From: Rotaria socialis
Lineage: Eukaryota; Rotifera; Eurotatoria; Philodinida; Philodinidae
Reading direction: 5' to 3'
DNA length: 64,000 nt
Assembly: GCA_905331475.1 (NCBI GenBank)
Contig: CAJNYU010004621.1
Coordinates: 1-64,000 of the forward strand
Both the position numbers and the translations under genes were made by a program. Positions 1-11,529 of this stretch are shown in pieces. Numbering within the stretch: the first letter of the stretch is position 1; each line of letters opens with the position of its first letter. Below the pieces are notes generated by a model that ran no database searches, had not been told where the DNA came from, and saw only the letters and a list, made by a program, of their open reading frames with translations.

Positions 1-1671
1 ATACTTTATTAACAGTTATTATTAGATACCCTTATGTGTGGGAGATGTTCCTAAAAAAATTATGTTTCTCCATATTTTATATGTTCCAAAAAGGTTTTAA
101 CTGTTACCGTAGACCGTTTTTGACAACGATACACATAACTAGACAATTAAAATAAAATAATAGTTTTTCCACAAAAGTCGTATAAACCCCACGGAGCCAC
201 CCACATATGTAGGCAAATGTTTGTGTGTCTGTTCATTACGCATTTGGACACCGTACGAGCAAATGCAACTAAACTTTCCAGGAATTCTTCTTTCATCCAG
301 AAAAAGTTCAACAATTCTTTTTTCCCAAAATTAGTCGCTCCTCCATCCACAAAAAATGCATATGTGACTGGTTAATCAGATTTCAGCATTCGGTAGTATA
401 CAAGTACTATTGAGCAGCACTTCGTGAGCACACAGAAAGCATGGCACCAGAGGTTTTTGAGGGTGATGAGGTCGAATCTGGGGCCCAATTACTTCGATAA
501 CTTCATGATTAGTCCAAAATCAACAGACACGGAGTTTTTGAGTAAACAAGTCACTGAATGATCGTAAGATGGACATTATGAATTGGAAATCTATCGAGCG
601 TAGTACCTTACTAGATGATCCGTTGCTTAATTAGGTGGACCATGTCAAATACACGTAGAGTTTTGGAGAAACTGATTCTTTAGAAATCATCTGCGGTAGG
701 AATTTCGAACAAGTGATCTTTCTTTGCAACCAATCAAATTTCAGTGTGTTCTCAACAGCACAAAGTACGATATACTGTCATAACTCTGGTAATCAATAGA
801 TATTCTAAACCTGAAGTTATAGAACAAGTAGATGTGTGGTTGTATTGAGTTTTGATAGAAGCGAGTTTTTCTTGCATGGTTGTAAGAAAATTGAATTCTC
901 AAATTGGTTCCCTCTAAATATAGAATCAAACAGCTACAGAATCGAGACCGAACCGGGACGAAGTGAGACGGGAGTCGGTCGGGAGCGAAACCAATTGACG
1001 TAAGTATGTGCTCCGAGATGTACTTGGAAATATAGAAAGTTCATAAAATTTAGATGTGCCACTAAGGTCTTCTTGATCTACATGTATAACGACGAAGAAT
1101 TCCTTACATCGAAGTCGTCATTCAATGTCATTACTCTATATTCGTTGTGAACGAGATCAGGTGGGATCGAGACTTAGAATATGTCCGAGGCTCGGAATCA
1201 AAATCGGCACGGGGCAAAAATAGTAGGTGTATATATCTCTTCCTACTAATTAGGCGTTTTAGATCTTCTCAAGTACAATGGGGTTTTGTTTGCATATATT
1301 AAATGTGAACTTTTCCAGGCAACACTGGGTACTTCTGCTAGTATACTGCTATATTACTGACAACATGCCACCTTTAAACAATATGAAAAACGCATTTTAT
1401 CCCATGGAACAAATAAGAATTCGTAAAGTAACTGAAAAATATTGAACGGAACTTCTTCTCTTTTTTATATCTGAAAAACAACACAAAAATGAGTTTCTTC
1501 TAAGTAAGAAAAATTGAATTACAATTAGACAGTTTTGTAAAATGAGTGAATTTCTGATCGGATACTTAAATAATTCGCTAGTATTGAAGTAGCACAATGA
1601 ATCTGATAGAGAGCGCTCTTAATCAATCACAATGTAGTGATTTAGTCTATGTGGTATCCTAAAAAAATCAA
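1..1671. other. No gene seen
   Basis: AT-rich DNA with only short frames that carry no recognisable domain. It lies on the internal side of the LTR element at 1672-2088, but I see no gag or pol-like coding, so the retroelement appears truncated. Confidence 0.5.
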
Positions 1672-1914
1672 TTGGCATCTCAGCACCTATTCAGCACCTC
1701 AGTACATATTCAGCACATCAGCACATATCCAACACTTTTCGGTGCTGGGTGCCAGCACTTTCCCCCTTGTATTAATCTTGATATAGCATCGGGAGAAGAA
1801 AAAAAACACCGGACAGGACGAGGAATAGAGAGAGAAAAAACGAATCGAGGAAAAAATCTTATCGTGTTCGACGAATTGTGGTCGAAATTGATCACGAAGG
1901 GTCACGGCACCAAT
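1672..1914 (-). mobile_element. LTR retrotransposon leader with primer binding site (BEL/Pao-like), truncated
   Basis: Read on the minus strand, the sequence two bases beyond the LTR is TGGTGCCGTGACCC (about 1912-1899). It starts with TGG, as expected for a primer binding site pairing with the CCA end of a tRNA, and it resembles the leader of BEL/Pao elements. It is followed by an untranslated-leader-like stretch and, at 1678-1756, by a short degenerate repeat of units such as CAGCACATATT. No gag or pol frame follows, so this is the 5' end of a truncated element. The BEL/Pao assignment rests on motif resemblance only. Confidence 0.6.
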
Positions 1915-2088
1915 TGTTAGATAGTTACGTTTACCTAACTCTTTATTTCTTCAAACCAACGTTAACTAGAATCACTTCAACAACTCTCAGCTTCTCTTCC
2001 AACATCACTTCTCTTAGGTCTCTTGATCAATAGAGAGATAACAGAAAGAAGAAGAGGTAGTGGTCGCAGATAGCGCCACTACCTAACA
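1915..2088 (-). repeat. Long terminal repeat, 174 bp
   Basis: The segment begins TGTTAG and ends CTAACA, giving the TG...CA termini with a short inverted repeat typical of LTRs. It abuts a primer binding site on its minus-strand 3' side. A diverged copy of the same sequence (shared blocks CTCTTTATTTCTT, GATAACAGAAAGAAGA and GATAGCGCCACTAC) occurs at about 40201-40381, showing that it is a dispersed repeat. Confidence 0.7.
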
Positions 2089-2530
2089 CACCTTTTTATT
2101 TGAATTCATATACGACTATTCATAGATGGTTATGGATGTAGGTAGGTGTGTTTGTAAGTTTACGTATCATTTCTTTTTGCCACAAGCTTAGATTCACTCG
2201 GAAACCAATAAATATAAATACGTCATACCACACAGTCAAGCAAAAGTTCTCCTTCACTCTTCAAATAAACAAACAATTCGGAAGATGAAGACCCTATTTC
2301 AACAAACAAAGCTCCGATGAAAACTTATAAAAGTTGTTTTCTATCACAATATTCTCATTATTACAGTTCAGGAGTTTCGGTCAACTGCATATCACCAGAT
2401 ATCTCTGTAGCTTTTTTTCTCCATTTTATTCAAGATTTTTCCATTTCCTTGACCTATTTTGATAAATTTTTCACCGGCCTTTTATGAGAGAATATTTTCC
2501 AAGTAAATTATGTGCTCATCATTAGTTTTG
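2089..2530. other. No gene seen
   Basis: AT-rich spacer between the LTR and the ART remnant. No coding or repeat structure was recognised. Confidence 0.5.
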
Positions 2531-2890
2531 TCAATTCAAATATTCATAGCATGAAAGATTGTCAATGGTAATTAATATAAGAACTTCACGTTCATCTTCG
2601 AAATCAGATACTCCAGGTAAATTATTAGGCGAGAAAAACCGTTCAATTACTGTACCACATTTTTCTCGAAAGTTGAACATCATTAAAACACCGATTTTGT
2701 CTGAATATGACCTATCAATAAAGTAAAGAGCCACATTATCATCGATGGATGTTGAACACAAGATATCTATCGTATATTTTTATATTTCAAGACAAGTTCA
2801 CATGCTTTCTGATACTCCGAATGGGATGAAGTGATGTGATCATGGATAAGACACTTTAGCTCCCTTACAGCTGTATCTTTATCGTATGCA
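2531..2890 (-). pseudogene. Broken arginine ADP-ribosyltransferase (ART) fragment
   Basis: The minus frame 2761-2531 contains two landmarks of ART enzymes (PF01129 type): the STS motif (CSTSIDDN) and the acidic EDERE motif (FEDEREVLI) that supplies the catalytic E-x-E. The same EDEREVLI string occurs in the intact ART at 48114-49037. A frame just upstream (about 2890-2775) reads like the N-terminal part of such proteins (HSEYQKACELVLKYKNI) but is out of register and hits TAG. The segment that should carry the first catalytic Arg is missing, and the normal C-terminus after EVLI is replaced. It is a pseudogene with an internal deletion and a frameshift, flanked downstream by a palindromic repeat cluster. 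Confidence 0.65.
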
Positions 2891-2944
2891 GAACTAGCAT
2901 AGCTGCGCCGATACAAATACAAGTTGTATCGCTCATCTACATCG

Positions 2945-3320
2945 TATCTATCTTACATTGTATCGAGATATATACCTATGAAAAACCTCCAATTCATGAA
3001 TCATGTAACGGCATGTAACGGCATGTAACGGCGTGTATCGCCTTGTATCGGGGCTCTGTTACAATGTATCCATATATATACCCCAGAAAAACCTAGAATT
3101 CATGAATCATGTACCGGCTTGTATCGGCTTCCATTGAGCCTCTGTTTCATTGTATCGATATATTGTAACAGAGGCTCGACACAAGCCGATACATGCCGAT
3201 ACATGCCGTTACATCCCGTTACATGATTCATGAATTCGAGGTTTTTCGGGGGTATATATGGAAACAATGTAACATAGATACGATGTCGATGGGCGATACA
3301 AATTTTATCCGTATCGACGC
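2945..3320. repeat. Inverted/direct repeat cluster with 10-base units
   Basis: Two direct copies (about 2958-3065 and 3066-3150) and one inverted copy (about 3163-3280) share AATTCATGAATCATGTA followed by strings of GGCATGTAAC / GGCTTGTATC decamers and a GAGGCTCTGTTACAATGTATC-like segment. The single-stranded form could fold into a large hairpin. It may be a palindromic MITE or a minisatellite. No target duplication was identified. Confidence 0.7.
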
Positions 3321-3335
3321 ACCCCTCATACATTC

Positions 3336-3910
3336 AATAGAGACGTTTCCAAAATAAAACAGCTACTTTTTTTTAATTAGAATTCGAATGAGCAAAGTAT
3401 TTTCGAAAAATCTCAATTAAATAGGTTTTTCGTGTGACATTTTCTTTTTAAAGTAATTTGGAGTCTTAAAATGTTCAACGAAAAATGAATACACCATTCT
3501 TGAAATTTTCTATTTTGAGAACCCACTGGTTTACAACAACATAATAATCGATTTACTTGGAAATGAAAAATATTGAGAAAGATCTAATCATTTACTATGT
3601 TGCTGTCAAGAACAGTTTCATTACAACAGCCATGACTATTTATCAGGAAGCTATGGAGTTTAATCCTTTACAATTAAATATAGTTCTACTGAGATCTATT
3701 CATAGTTATATCACGATCATGAGCAGTTTTCAAAATTTCCATAGGTTTTCTCGTTTGTTATTTTCCTTTCTTATGGGTTCATTAGCTTGAACTGAAAAAA
3801 AAGTAATTTACATATCTATTGCAAACTATTGAGATCTTTATTCTTTTTAGAAAGAAAACAACTAGACAAACATTAGCAAAAACATTTTCAAAATTTTCTG
3901 TTCTTCTTAA
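3336..3910. other. No supported gene
   Basis: A 77-codon plus frame at 3557-3790 has no recognisable domain and no splice context. It is not called as a gene. Confidence 0.45.
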
Positions 3911-5736
3911 TCATATTGATACATTTGGTGAAGGCAAAACGATATCATTTTCTGTTGTAATTTCTTTCAAATCATCAACTAATTTTTGTGCCAACTGTTT
4001 AGAAATATAATGATGATTTCGTAAGTGATATTTTAATGCATTGAATGGAACTAAACGACGTTGACATCGTACATTTTTTCCTTTTTGTCGACTATATCCT
4101 GGTACATCAATCCGTCCGTTTCTACAAGGACATAGGACGCTATACTTAAGATTAACTACAGTTTCATTTCCATCAAATAATTTTGTTATTCTAGGATCTT
4201 GTTTATCAGCAATAGCTTTTACCAAACTTACAGCACAAGCTGCTTTTAATCTATGTTTGTTGATGAAATGGCCATATAATACTGTTTCATGATTTTTTTC
4301 ATGTTTACAAAGTGTAATAGAATGATTTGTTTGAGTAAGACCAAATGCTCCATCAAATGTTAATGGACATTTACCATAACTGCTTGTGCATAGTCTCCGT
4401 TCACGTTTCTTTTGTTCTTTGTTTACATTTTGATCCTGAAAACAACATAATGAGATTTAAATATCATGCAGGATTCATTTCATATAATATTTGACTGAAA
4501 AATAAGGTGTTCTATATTGAAACTATAAGACTTTGCTACAAGACGACGTTTATTAATGAAAATATTTTAATTTAAAAACTGGCATTATCAACTATTCATA
4601 GATGTAACTCTGTTTACCTTAATAGATTTCGTTGTTGTACTAAAAAACACAGGAAGATGCAATCGGTTTTAAATATTTTTCTAATAGAAAAGAAACTTAC
4701 TCAAATGAAGTAGCATCCATAGAATCATCATCATCGATCTGCATTGAATACCTATCATCTTGAACGAATCATCATTTTTTTTAAGTCAAAAGAAAATTTA
4801 ACTAACTTTTCGAGATTCCAAATTCTTCTGCTACATCTAAATACATGAAATAAAAAAAGATATATTTTGAATGCCTCTCGTATCCACCATTTTAATTCAT
4901 ATTAGGTCAAAACCAACAACTCGTAAAATAAATAGGCACCGACCAAGACCAAATTTACTTGGAAGAGCAATATTTTAGTCGGCTTTGGTGATCATTATAT
5001 TTACAACTATGGACACTGGCACATCAAAACTACAGTTATTAGAACAATTAAAATCTAGTCTATTAACTACAACTAATTTTATTAAGACATCTTTCTGGTA
5101 TCTATAAGAGTTTAAATGGCGATTAGTTATTTCGAATAGGTTCTTTGTTAGACATCGATATCTATTGTTCGATCGAAATAAACAAGAATAAATACAATGG
5201 AACGAGAAAAATATTTTAGAAATTTTATTTTACCATTTGAGTTCATGTTTTCATTATTACATTGGCAAACACAAGAACAATGTTTAGTTTCTGATAATGT
5301 TGGTTCGACTTTCATCGTGATTTCTTCCATAATAAAAACAAAAACAAAAAGTAATAAACAAGAAAGAAAGAAATTATTCTGTAATTTAGTTTTTACCTGA
5401 ACGACTGAATGGTATTGCTTGATTAATTCTGCCGAGAATATTTTGTAGTTCATCAATTGAACTAGTGGGTACATCAAGAAAGTGTTTTGCTTGTTCAATT
5501 AAGTATTGTTCGTGTCCAATAATTAATAATTTTTCTTCAACAATTATTTTCAACTTATTTATTGCTGTATTTAATTCATTACGAAGATTATCCAATTGTC
5601 GTTGATTTTGTTTTTTTAATTCAACGTGATCATTCAAATGATTTAAACAAACAAGACGTAAACAACAGTGACATTCATATAATTCTTTGATATTGTCATC
5701 ACATGTTTTAACATCACATGATCCTATTTCGGGCAT
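3911..5736 (-). CDS. Spliced Cys/His zinc-binding protein of a bdelloid-type family, function unknown
   Basis: Five exons are visible. Exon 1 (5736-5397) starts at ATG and encodes a B-box-like Cys/His cluster (CHCCLRLVCLNHLNDH, about residues 22-37) followed by a coiled-coil-like helix. Exon 2 (5323-5234) encodes a second Cys cluster (CSCVCQC) and joins exon 1 in phase. A small acidic exon lies at about 4741-4702 (IDDDDSMDATSFE, donor GTAAGT). A final exon (about 4440-3911, acceptor TTTTCAG) carries paired Cys/His motifs (VLCPC, then RCQRR and YHLRNHH) and stops at 3911. The sequence suggests a zinc-binding regulatory or nucleic-acid-binding protein, but no function is known to me. The middle exon boundaries are approximate, and one more small exon in 4750-5230 is possible. 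Confidence 0.65.
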
Positions 5737-6590
5737 TTCAGAAAAGCAAAACGCAAAAATCTCGAAATAAGAATATTTATATCTTTAGTGTTCGTCGAGA
5801 TATGATGTTCTGACTGACTAACAAGCAAGCACATGCATAGAATTATTCTATTGGTCCACACGAAAGAGAAACAGAAAAAAAAGAATGAATAATAATAGAA
5901 CCTAGGACATCATGTTATTGTCCCTTGTTTTATCGAATGACATAGTTCGACTGATTCATCGTATGATTTTCATCAAGAAACAGCATGAACATCGTCAATG
6001 TTCAGAATATTTTGGTTGAAATGAATTTTGTAGGTGTTTGTTATCTATATTCGTACTCAAACCCATCATTTCATAGATGAGCATTTGTTCATAACTAAGT
6101 AAATGAATTTCGCTTGAAAATTTAATTAAAACGGAAAATATAAAACAGAAGTTAATTCAGATTGAATCAAATCAATTAAAAAATATTATACTGGCTTTTC
6201 CTTTTTATTTTCGCCTTTTAAACTTTGTAGAGTTTAGAGTAAGTTTTTTTAATTCAGCTTAGTATAGATTTTATTCACAAGAGAAATATGATTCATTTAA
6301 AAGAAAAACGAACTTATTTGGTTAAAATAGAGTGAAGACATTCGAATTGTTCTCTGTTTCAATGTATTACTATCAGCTACATTCAGTCTTTTTCTGGGAA
6401 TGTGTTTCAGAAAAGGACACGAAAGCTTGAATCTCTCTATTTTTATTTCTATTTGAAATAAATATTTACAGCAGTTATCTTTTTCTTTTCTTATTTACTT
6501 CCTACTGCTTTATATTCTGGATGTTGATTTTTACTATGTCGAAAAAAAAAGAAATTTCAAGGTAAATTATTCCAACATGTCACTCATGTC
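5737..6590. other. Upstream/intergenic region, no gene seen
   Basis: AT-rich DNA between the minus-strand zinc-protein gene and the plus-strand LRR-like gene. It presumably holds the promoter of the former; no specific element was recognised. Confidence 0.45.
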
Positions 6591-7183
6591 ATGTCAAAAC
6601 CGACTATTATACTATGCCGAAAAAACATCGAATTGAGTTACTTTGTTTATCAAATCAAAATAATTTTTTTCCGCTTACCGATATTGAAATATTTTAAAAT
6701 ATTGTATGAAAGTCATGATGAATCTAGACCAATTTTAACATATGTTCTTCAACTTCGCCATATTTTATGCCATTGTTTAAATGGATATGTGAACGTAAAA
6801 ACAATGCCAGTTTCACTCAATAGTTTAACACATGTTTCGTTCAGTTTGAAATACGTGAATTTTGATCTATTTGAATCATTGATCAAGAATTGCTGTCATC
6901 ACCTTCAATTATTACGTATGTCTACAGTCAATAATAGGAAATCTTTGAACGCTAAAATATGGCAAACATTGATTTTAATTTCGATGCGTCGTTTGCATAT
7001 CTTTGATTTTCAGTATAAACATTACGTAAGTATCATGAACTGATTGATCAATTTAATTCTTCATATTTGTCCGAACGACAGTGGTTCTTTTCACATCAAT
7101 ACTATCAACAAGCGTGTATCGAAGCTGCGATCTTCTATTCCATCCAGCCATACACTTCTAGTACTCGCAATTTTTTGATATGA
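6591..7183 (+). pseudogene. LRR/F-box-like protein, 5'-truncated and frame-disrupted
   Basis: The frame 6591-7043 has leucine-rich-repeat-like spacing (LNSLTHVSFSLKYVNFDLFE, CCHHLQLLRM, MRRLHIFDFQ) typical of F-box/LRR-like proteins that are numerous in bdelloids. After HY at 7025 the same protein continues in another frame (YHELIDQFN...ERQWFFSHQYY...IFYSIQPYT) to TGA at 7183. Either a one-base indel broke the gene, or the segment 7026-7081, which starts GTAAGT and ends CAG (56 nt, joining in phase), is removed as an intron. No F-box is visible at the N-terminus, so the 5' part is probably lost. Family assignment is by motif resemblance only. Confidence 0.55.
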
Positions 7184-8264
7184 GTTAGCTATGGTTTTTT
7201 CTCTCTTTCAGACGAAAGTCTTATACTATCTTCAATCGGTTGCTCACGTTGACTACAGACTGGGATGGGTTTGACTTGCATCATCTCCGTGAGCTATAAC
7301 GTATGAATGAACCATATTATACGTAAGAAAAAGAACCGAAATTTTTTCGAAAAATTGAAGTCGTGTATAATAAAGATGAAGAATTTAGAAATTTTCTACT
7401 TATGTATCAGAATCAAGTTGATATTTTGTAACACAAGATCATCGAATATTTAAAAATTATTGCTAAACGATATACCAATATGTTTCAGTCAGAATAATCT
7501 GGTTAGAGATACGTAAAATTTCTGTTTGTAGGCCACAATTACTCACTTCTGTTACGATTAAATCGAGAGATTCTGTATCTATGCTTGGAAAATGACTTAC
7601 ACAATTAACTGGTTCTGATGAGATAGTGTTGCGTTACAAAACACAAACAAACTATCGAACGTTGTCAATCTTATATTTTACTCTGAATAAAAATTTATTG
7701 ATCTGTGTGTTTTTCTGATTTGTTTGGATGACGTTTCGTGGTATTCACTTGAGAATGTGGGTGACTGGCTCTTGAGATCCTTTTTCATCCATACTCCCAC
7801 CCATCCTATAGTATTAGTATATTAGTAATGAGATTTCTAAGTATAAAAATGAGTATGGATGGCTACAAATTGTGGCTTTGACTTACTCAAGATGCAAACT
7901 TTTATAAGTTCCTCATAGTAAAAATAAAATTATAGTTTGAAAATAATATTTTTCTTGAATTCATTCTAACTCGTCATTAAATAAGTAATTTAAAAAAAAA
8001 GTGGGAGCAATATCAGTCATACTACGACCGATGAAAACAAGCCTATTGAATCCTCTCATTTTGTCATACTTTTTTCTTCGATAAGGATTGATTTCTCTGA
8101 GATTAAATAAAATTGTGAAGAAAGCATCGTAGCAATATCATATTTTCTAATTATTGTAAGATCAACGCGTATTTTTTACTTCCGGCGAATGCGAAAAAGA
8201 TTAGCTATGCAACAGATATAAAAAATGCTTACTGTTACTGTTCGATTTTATTGTAACACAAACG
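7184..8264. other. No gene seen
   Basis: AT-rich intergenic DNA with no recognisable frame or repeat. The stretch just before 8265 presumably contains the promoter of the EGF gene. Confidence 0.45.
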
Positions 8265-8780
8265 ATGTTTTCAAAAGTAATTTGCTGTTTCATATTCGTT
8301 CTTTGCAGGTAAATCTGAAGCATATTCTTTTTTTATTCATCTAACTTTGAAAAATATGTCTTTTAAAATATCATACGTTTGATTTTTGCTCATGTTACCT
8401 TGTTATTCTCTTTATTTAGTATATCAATAGTTCGAATTAACGCGCAACCATGTGGTTTGCCATGCGTGAATGGTAATTGTATAGTAGAGACTGATACTCT
8501 TATTCAATTTTGCAATTGTTCAACTGGCTTCACCGGAGATCTCTGTGATATGCGAGGTAGTATCCTTATTCAAGTATCAAACGCGCAACATTAGCTATAA
8601 GTTTCTCTAAAACTTGTAGATACCACGCCAACAGCACCCACAATTATACTTGGTGTACCATGCTCAACAAACCCCTGTAGAAATGGAGGATTATGTTTTA
8701 CTGTACCATGTGGTGGTTTCCGTTGTCTATGTGCTCCTGGCTATGTAGGAATTTTGTGTGAGAATCAGTATACTAAGTGA
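8265..8780 (+). CDS. Small secreted protein with two EGF-like domains
   Basis: Three exons join in phase: 8265-8308 (ATG, hydrophobic MFSKVICCFIFVLC), 8420-8556 and 8620-8780 (stop TGA). The first exon plus the start of the second form a signal peptide ending near INA/Q. The first EGF-like module is CGLPCVNGNC...FCNCSTGFTGDLC. After a Thr/Pro-rich linker the second is CSTNPCRNGGLC...CLCAPGYVGILC. The product of about 113 aa would be an extracellular binding or adhesion protein. It may be the surviving 5' part of a longer multi-EGF gene, because decayed EGF exons follow at 9560-10680. Splice sites are canonical (GTAAAT/TTTAG, GTAGTA/TTGTAG). Confidence 0.7.
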
Positions 8781-8922
8781 TTGAAGTTTTTCATCACGAT
8801 CACGATGTTTTTAAAATAAAATTCACGATCACGATTACGAAAATTCCTATGTGATTATAAGAGACAAGAAAACTGTCAGATCATTCTGTTGCGATATCTG
8901 CCCAACGTATTTCATTTGATAA

Positions 8923-8989
8923 AGTGTACTGTGTGATTCAAACTTTTGATCACGATCACGAAAAATACTCGCAATTACGCAGTACACTA
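8923..8989. repeat. Short palindromic repeat with TCACGATCACGA motif
   Basis: AGTGTACTG at 8923 is matched by CAGTACACT ending at 8989, with homologous inner arms (GTGATT and AATTAC), so the 67 bp can form a hairpin. The inner motif GATCACGATCACGA recurs in the flanking DNA at about 8797-8840. It may be a very small MITE. Confidence 0.45.
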
Positions 8990-9559
8990 GTGGGAATTCA
9001 TCGTAAAGAATAGCATGCGATTATCTCATATATTATTCTTTACGTTTCTATTAACTATTTAAAACTGTTACGGTAACAGGAAGCTATGCAGGTTGTAATA
9101 CCCTCCCCTTGAGTTAATTAGTGCTTTTCCATGAAAATATACCTGATTTTTAGCATTTTAAGCTGGAAATCGTACGAGAATGTATTCACAATTATAATGA
9201 CACCCGTAAAATCATGAAAATACTGATGGAAGTCGTGAAAATCGTTCTAGTGTTTTGGAAAAGTTTTTAAATTAAGCATAAGGAAACAATGTGACTCTTA
9301 ATAAAGCTGGAAATAACTTTCAAACAACTAACAGTAATCAGAATTGAATTCAAATAACATAATTCCCATTATTATTTTTGATTATAATGATGTGATTTCT
9401 TACAAAATATGTTCTTGATTTAAAACACTATAGTCTTATGATGAATTATTTTTCTTTGTATTTTTAAGTTGCTTCAAAACGAAATGAATGTCTGTTAAAT
9501 CCTTGATACGCAATAAGTTATTGTACTATTGTAAATAAATATATGTACGCACATACCTA

Positions 9560-10680
9560 TTTTCCATGAAGTAAAAATAGTGGAACATGTTGTGAAACAA
9601 AACTGGTGGCTAGTAATCCTTTTTTCAATAATCCATGTCAAAAAATGTCTACTAACACATATCGATGTCAATGTACACCACAATAAACTAGACGTTCTTG
9701 TGAACTTTTAGTTGCAACAAAAGTCGCACCTAATCCCTATAATATGATAAAAGTCTGGGATTAACCATTGTAAATCGCTCTAGCGTTTTCCCCGCTAAAA
9801 CGCAGCTAACCGGTATTGTTCGAACCTATGTCGTGTCAATATATGTTTTAAATTAATTTAATAATCTTTGAATTAACCTAATTTATTTCATTTAGAAAAA
9901 TGCAACCAAACGAAAAAAATCGCATATAAAAAATAATCTTAACACGCTAAAGACTGAATCTAAAAAGTGAAATAGAAAAAATGAAATGCAAAAATATAAC
10001 AGATAAAATTTGACCTGAACTTTTTTTTAAGAATAATTTAGAAATAAAATTTAAAATAATATGAGAATAAAGCATAAAAGATTACTCTCAAAAAGGAATG
10101 AATATTAAAATATTAATGAAAAAAAGAAAGAAATATTAAAAAATTAATTCTATAAAAGACGAAATAATATGTAAAAATAATTAGTTCTAAATTATAATGA
10201 CTATTATTGCGAATACCATGAGTTATAGATATGTTACAAATTCTCTTTTCTTTTATAATCATTGTAAACATTACGGCGTAAACGATCACTTAGTATTTCA
10301 TACTGTGCCAATGTAACATCTTTGAATGGTGAAAAATGTTTTGAAGACGAAAAAGGACTTCAATGTTGATGGCTAAAACCATACATTGGCGAACGTTGTG
10401 AATTGAGTAAATAAATATTATTTTATCACTGCTATTTTGTTATTCTTAATTATACTTTTATTTCTTTTGAAAAATTTAGTCAATCGATCTCCTAAATACA
10501 ATTTAAAACCATATAATGTTGATGGCCAATATATATCGACAAGAGATAGTTATAAATTTTTATGTAAAAATGATCGAACTGGTATGCTCTGTGAACAAAT
10601 GGTAATGGCAAAAAAATTACCGTTGGTGTCCATTGGATTTTCAATCAGATACAACTTGTGTTTATGAAGAAACTTTGCCA
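9560..10680 (+). pseudogene. Decayed EGF-like exons
   Basis: Three separate remnants resemble EGF modules but contain stops. At about 9613-9710, NNPCQKMSTNTYRCQCTPQ is followed by TAA and then RRSCELL. At about 10300-10400, LNGEKCFEDEKGLQC is followed by TGA and then WLKPYIGERCEL. At about 10480-10680, after a TTTAG acceptor, GQYISTRDSYKFLCKNDRT continues as GMLCEQ. Their order and spacing suggest the 3' exons of an ancestral multi-EGF gene whose first exons survive at 8265-8780. Intervening DNA is AT-rich and featureless. Confidence 0.5.
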
Positions 10681-11529
10681 AAATGTCTTGTATTATAAGT
10701 ATGAGCAGCTATGTTATTTTAATTTTGAATTCAAATGAAATTTTCTATTTCTAGAAGTGCTTGTTAATTGCATGTAGTTTGATCGAAGATTGCACACATT
10801 TTGTGTGTTATTTGTCTATTTTTACTTATATGATCTAGAGTTATAATTTTTATTATTTTTTTCTTTCTTCTGAATTATCTTCTTATATAAAAACTCGAGA
10901 CATATTCTAATGTACCAAATAGAATTTGTTTAGATATATTTTTTGGCTGTGTAATATTTATTATACATATATATCTCGCTTATTTTGTATTCTGCTATGC
11001 ACATACATGCATACCAATCTTTTGTCACATGAATTATTTTTAAATATATTTGTATAGAAGTTATAGCAATGGGGAAAATTTATCGTAGAAAATGAGTAAG
11101 AATGAAAAATCTTGTAGTTTGGGTGTAGGTGCGATTGCTGTCTTGTCCTTCATCCTAAACACCCGCACACCCAAATCGTTAACATTGTGTTGATAATCTT
11201 CGAAAAATAAAGAAATAAAATCTTTTTGCTGCATTTCAAATTAGAATTAATATTAGTTCGCAATCCATGTTAAAAACCATTACGATAGTTAGATTTCTTG
11301 TTGCCACGTCCTTATTTGACTTTTTATTATTCTTGGGAACAAAATGAAACAAAAAAGAACTAAGAAACAAAAATCATGAGTCATAAAATACCGGAAGAAC
11401 AAACCAAAGAAATAAAAGATAGAGTCACCATACAATTTATCTACTATCCTGACAACGATACACAATTTAGCATACACTATTCGTTTCGAGTCTAACAGGT
11501 ATTTCAGACTCTACACTTGGCATCTCAGT
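10681..11529. other. Intergenic, with one TG-rich inverted repeat
   Basis: No coding recognised. TTTGGGTGTAGGTG (11118-11131) is partly inverted at 11162-11175 (CACCCGCACACCCAAA region), giving a hairpin whose stem carries telomere-like GTGTGGG-type sequence. Confidence 0.45.

Noticed and set aside
2945-3320. CRISPR-like array
   Set aside because: Units are contiguous decamers in both orientations without unique spacers, and the genome is eukaryotic.
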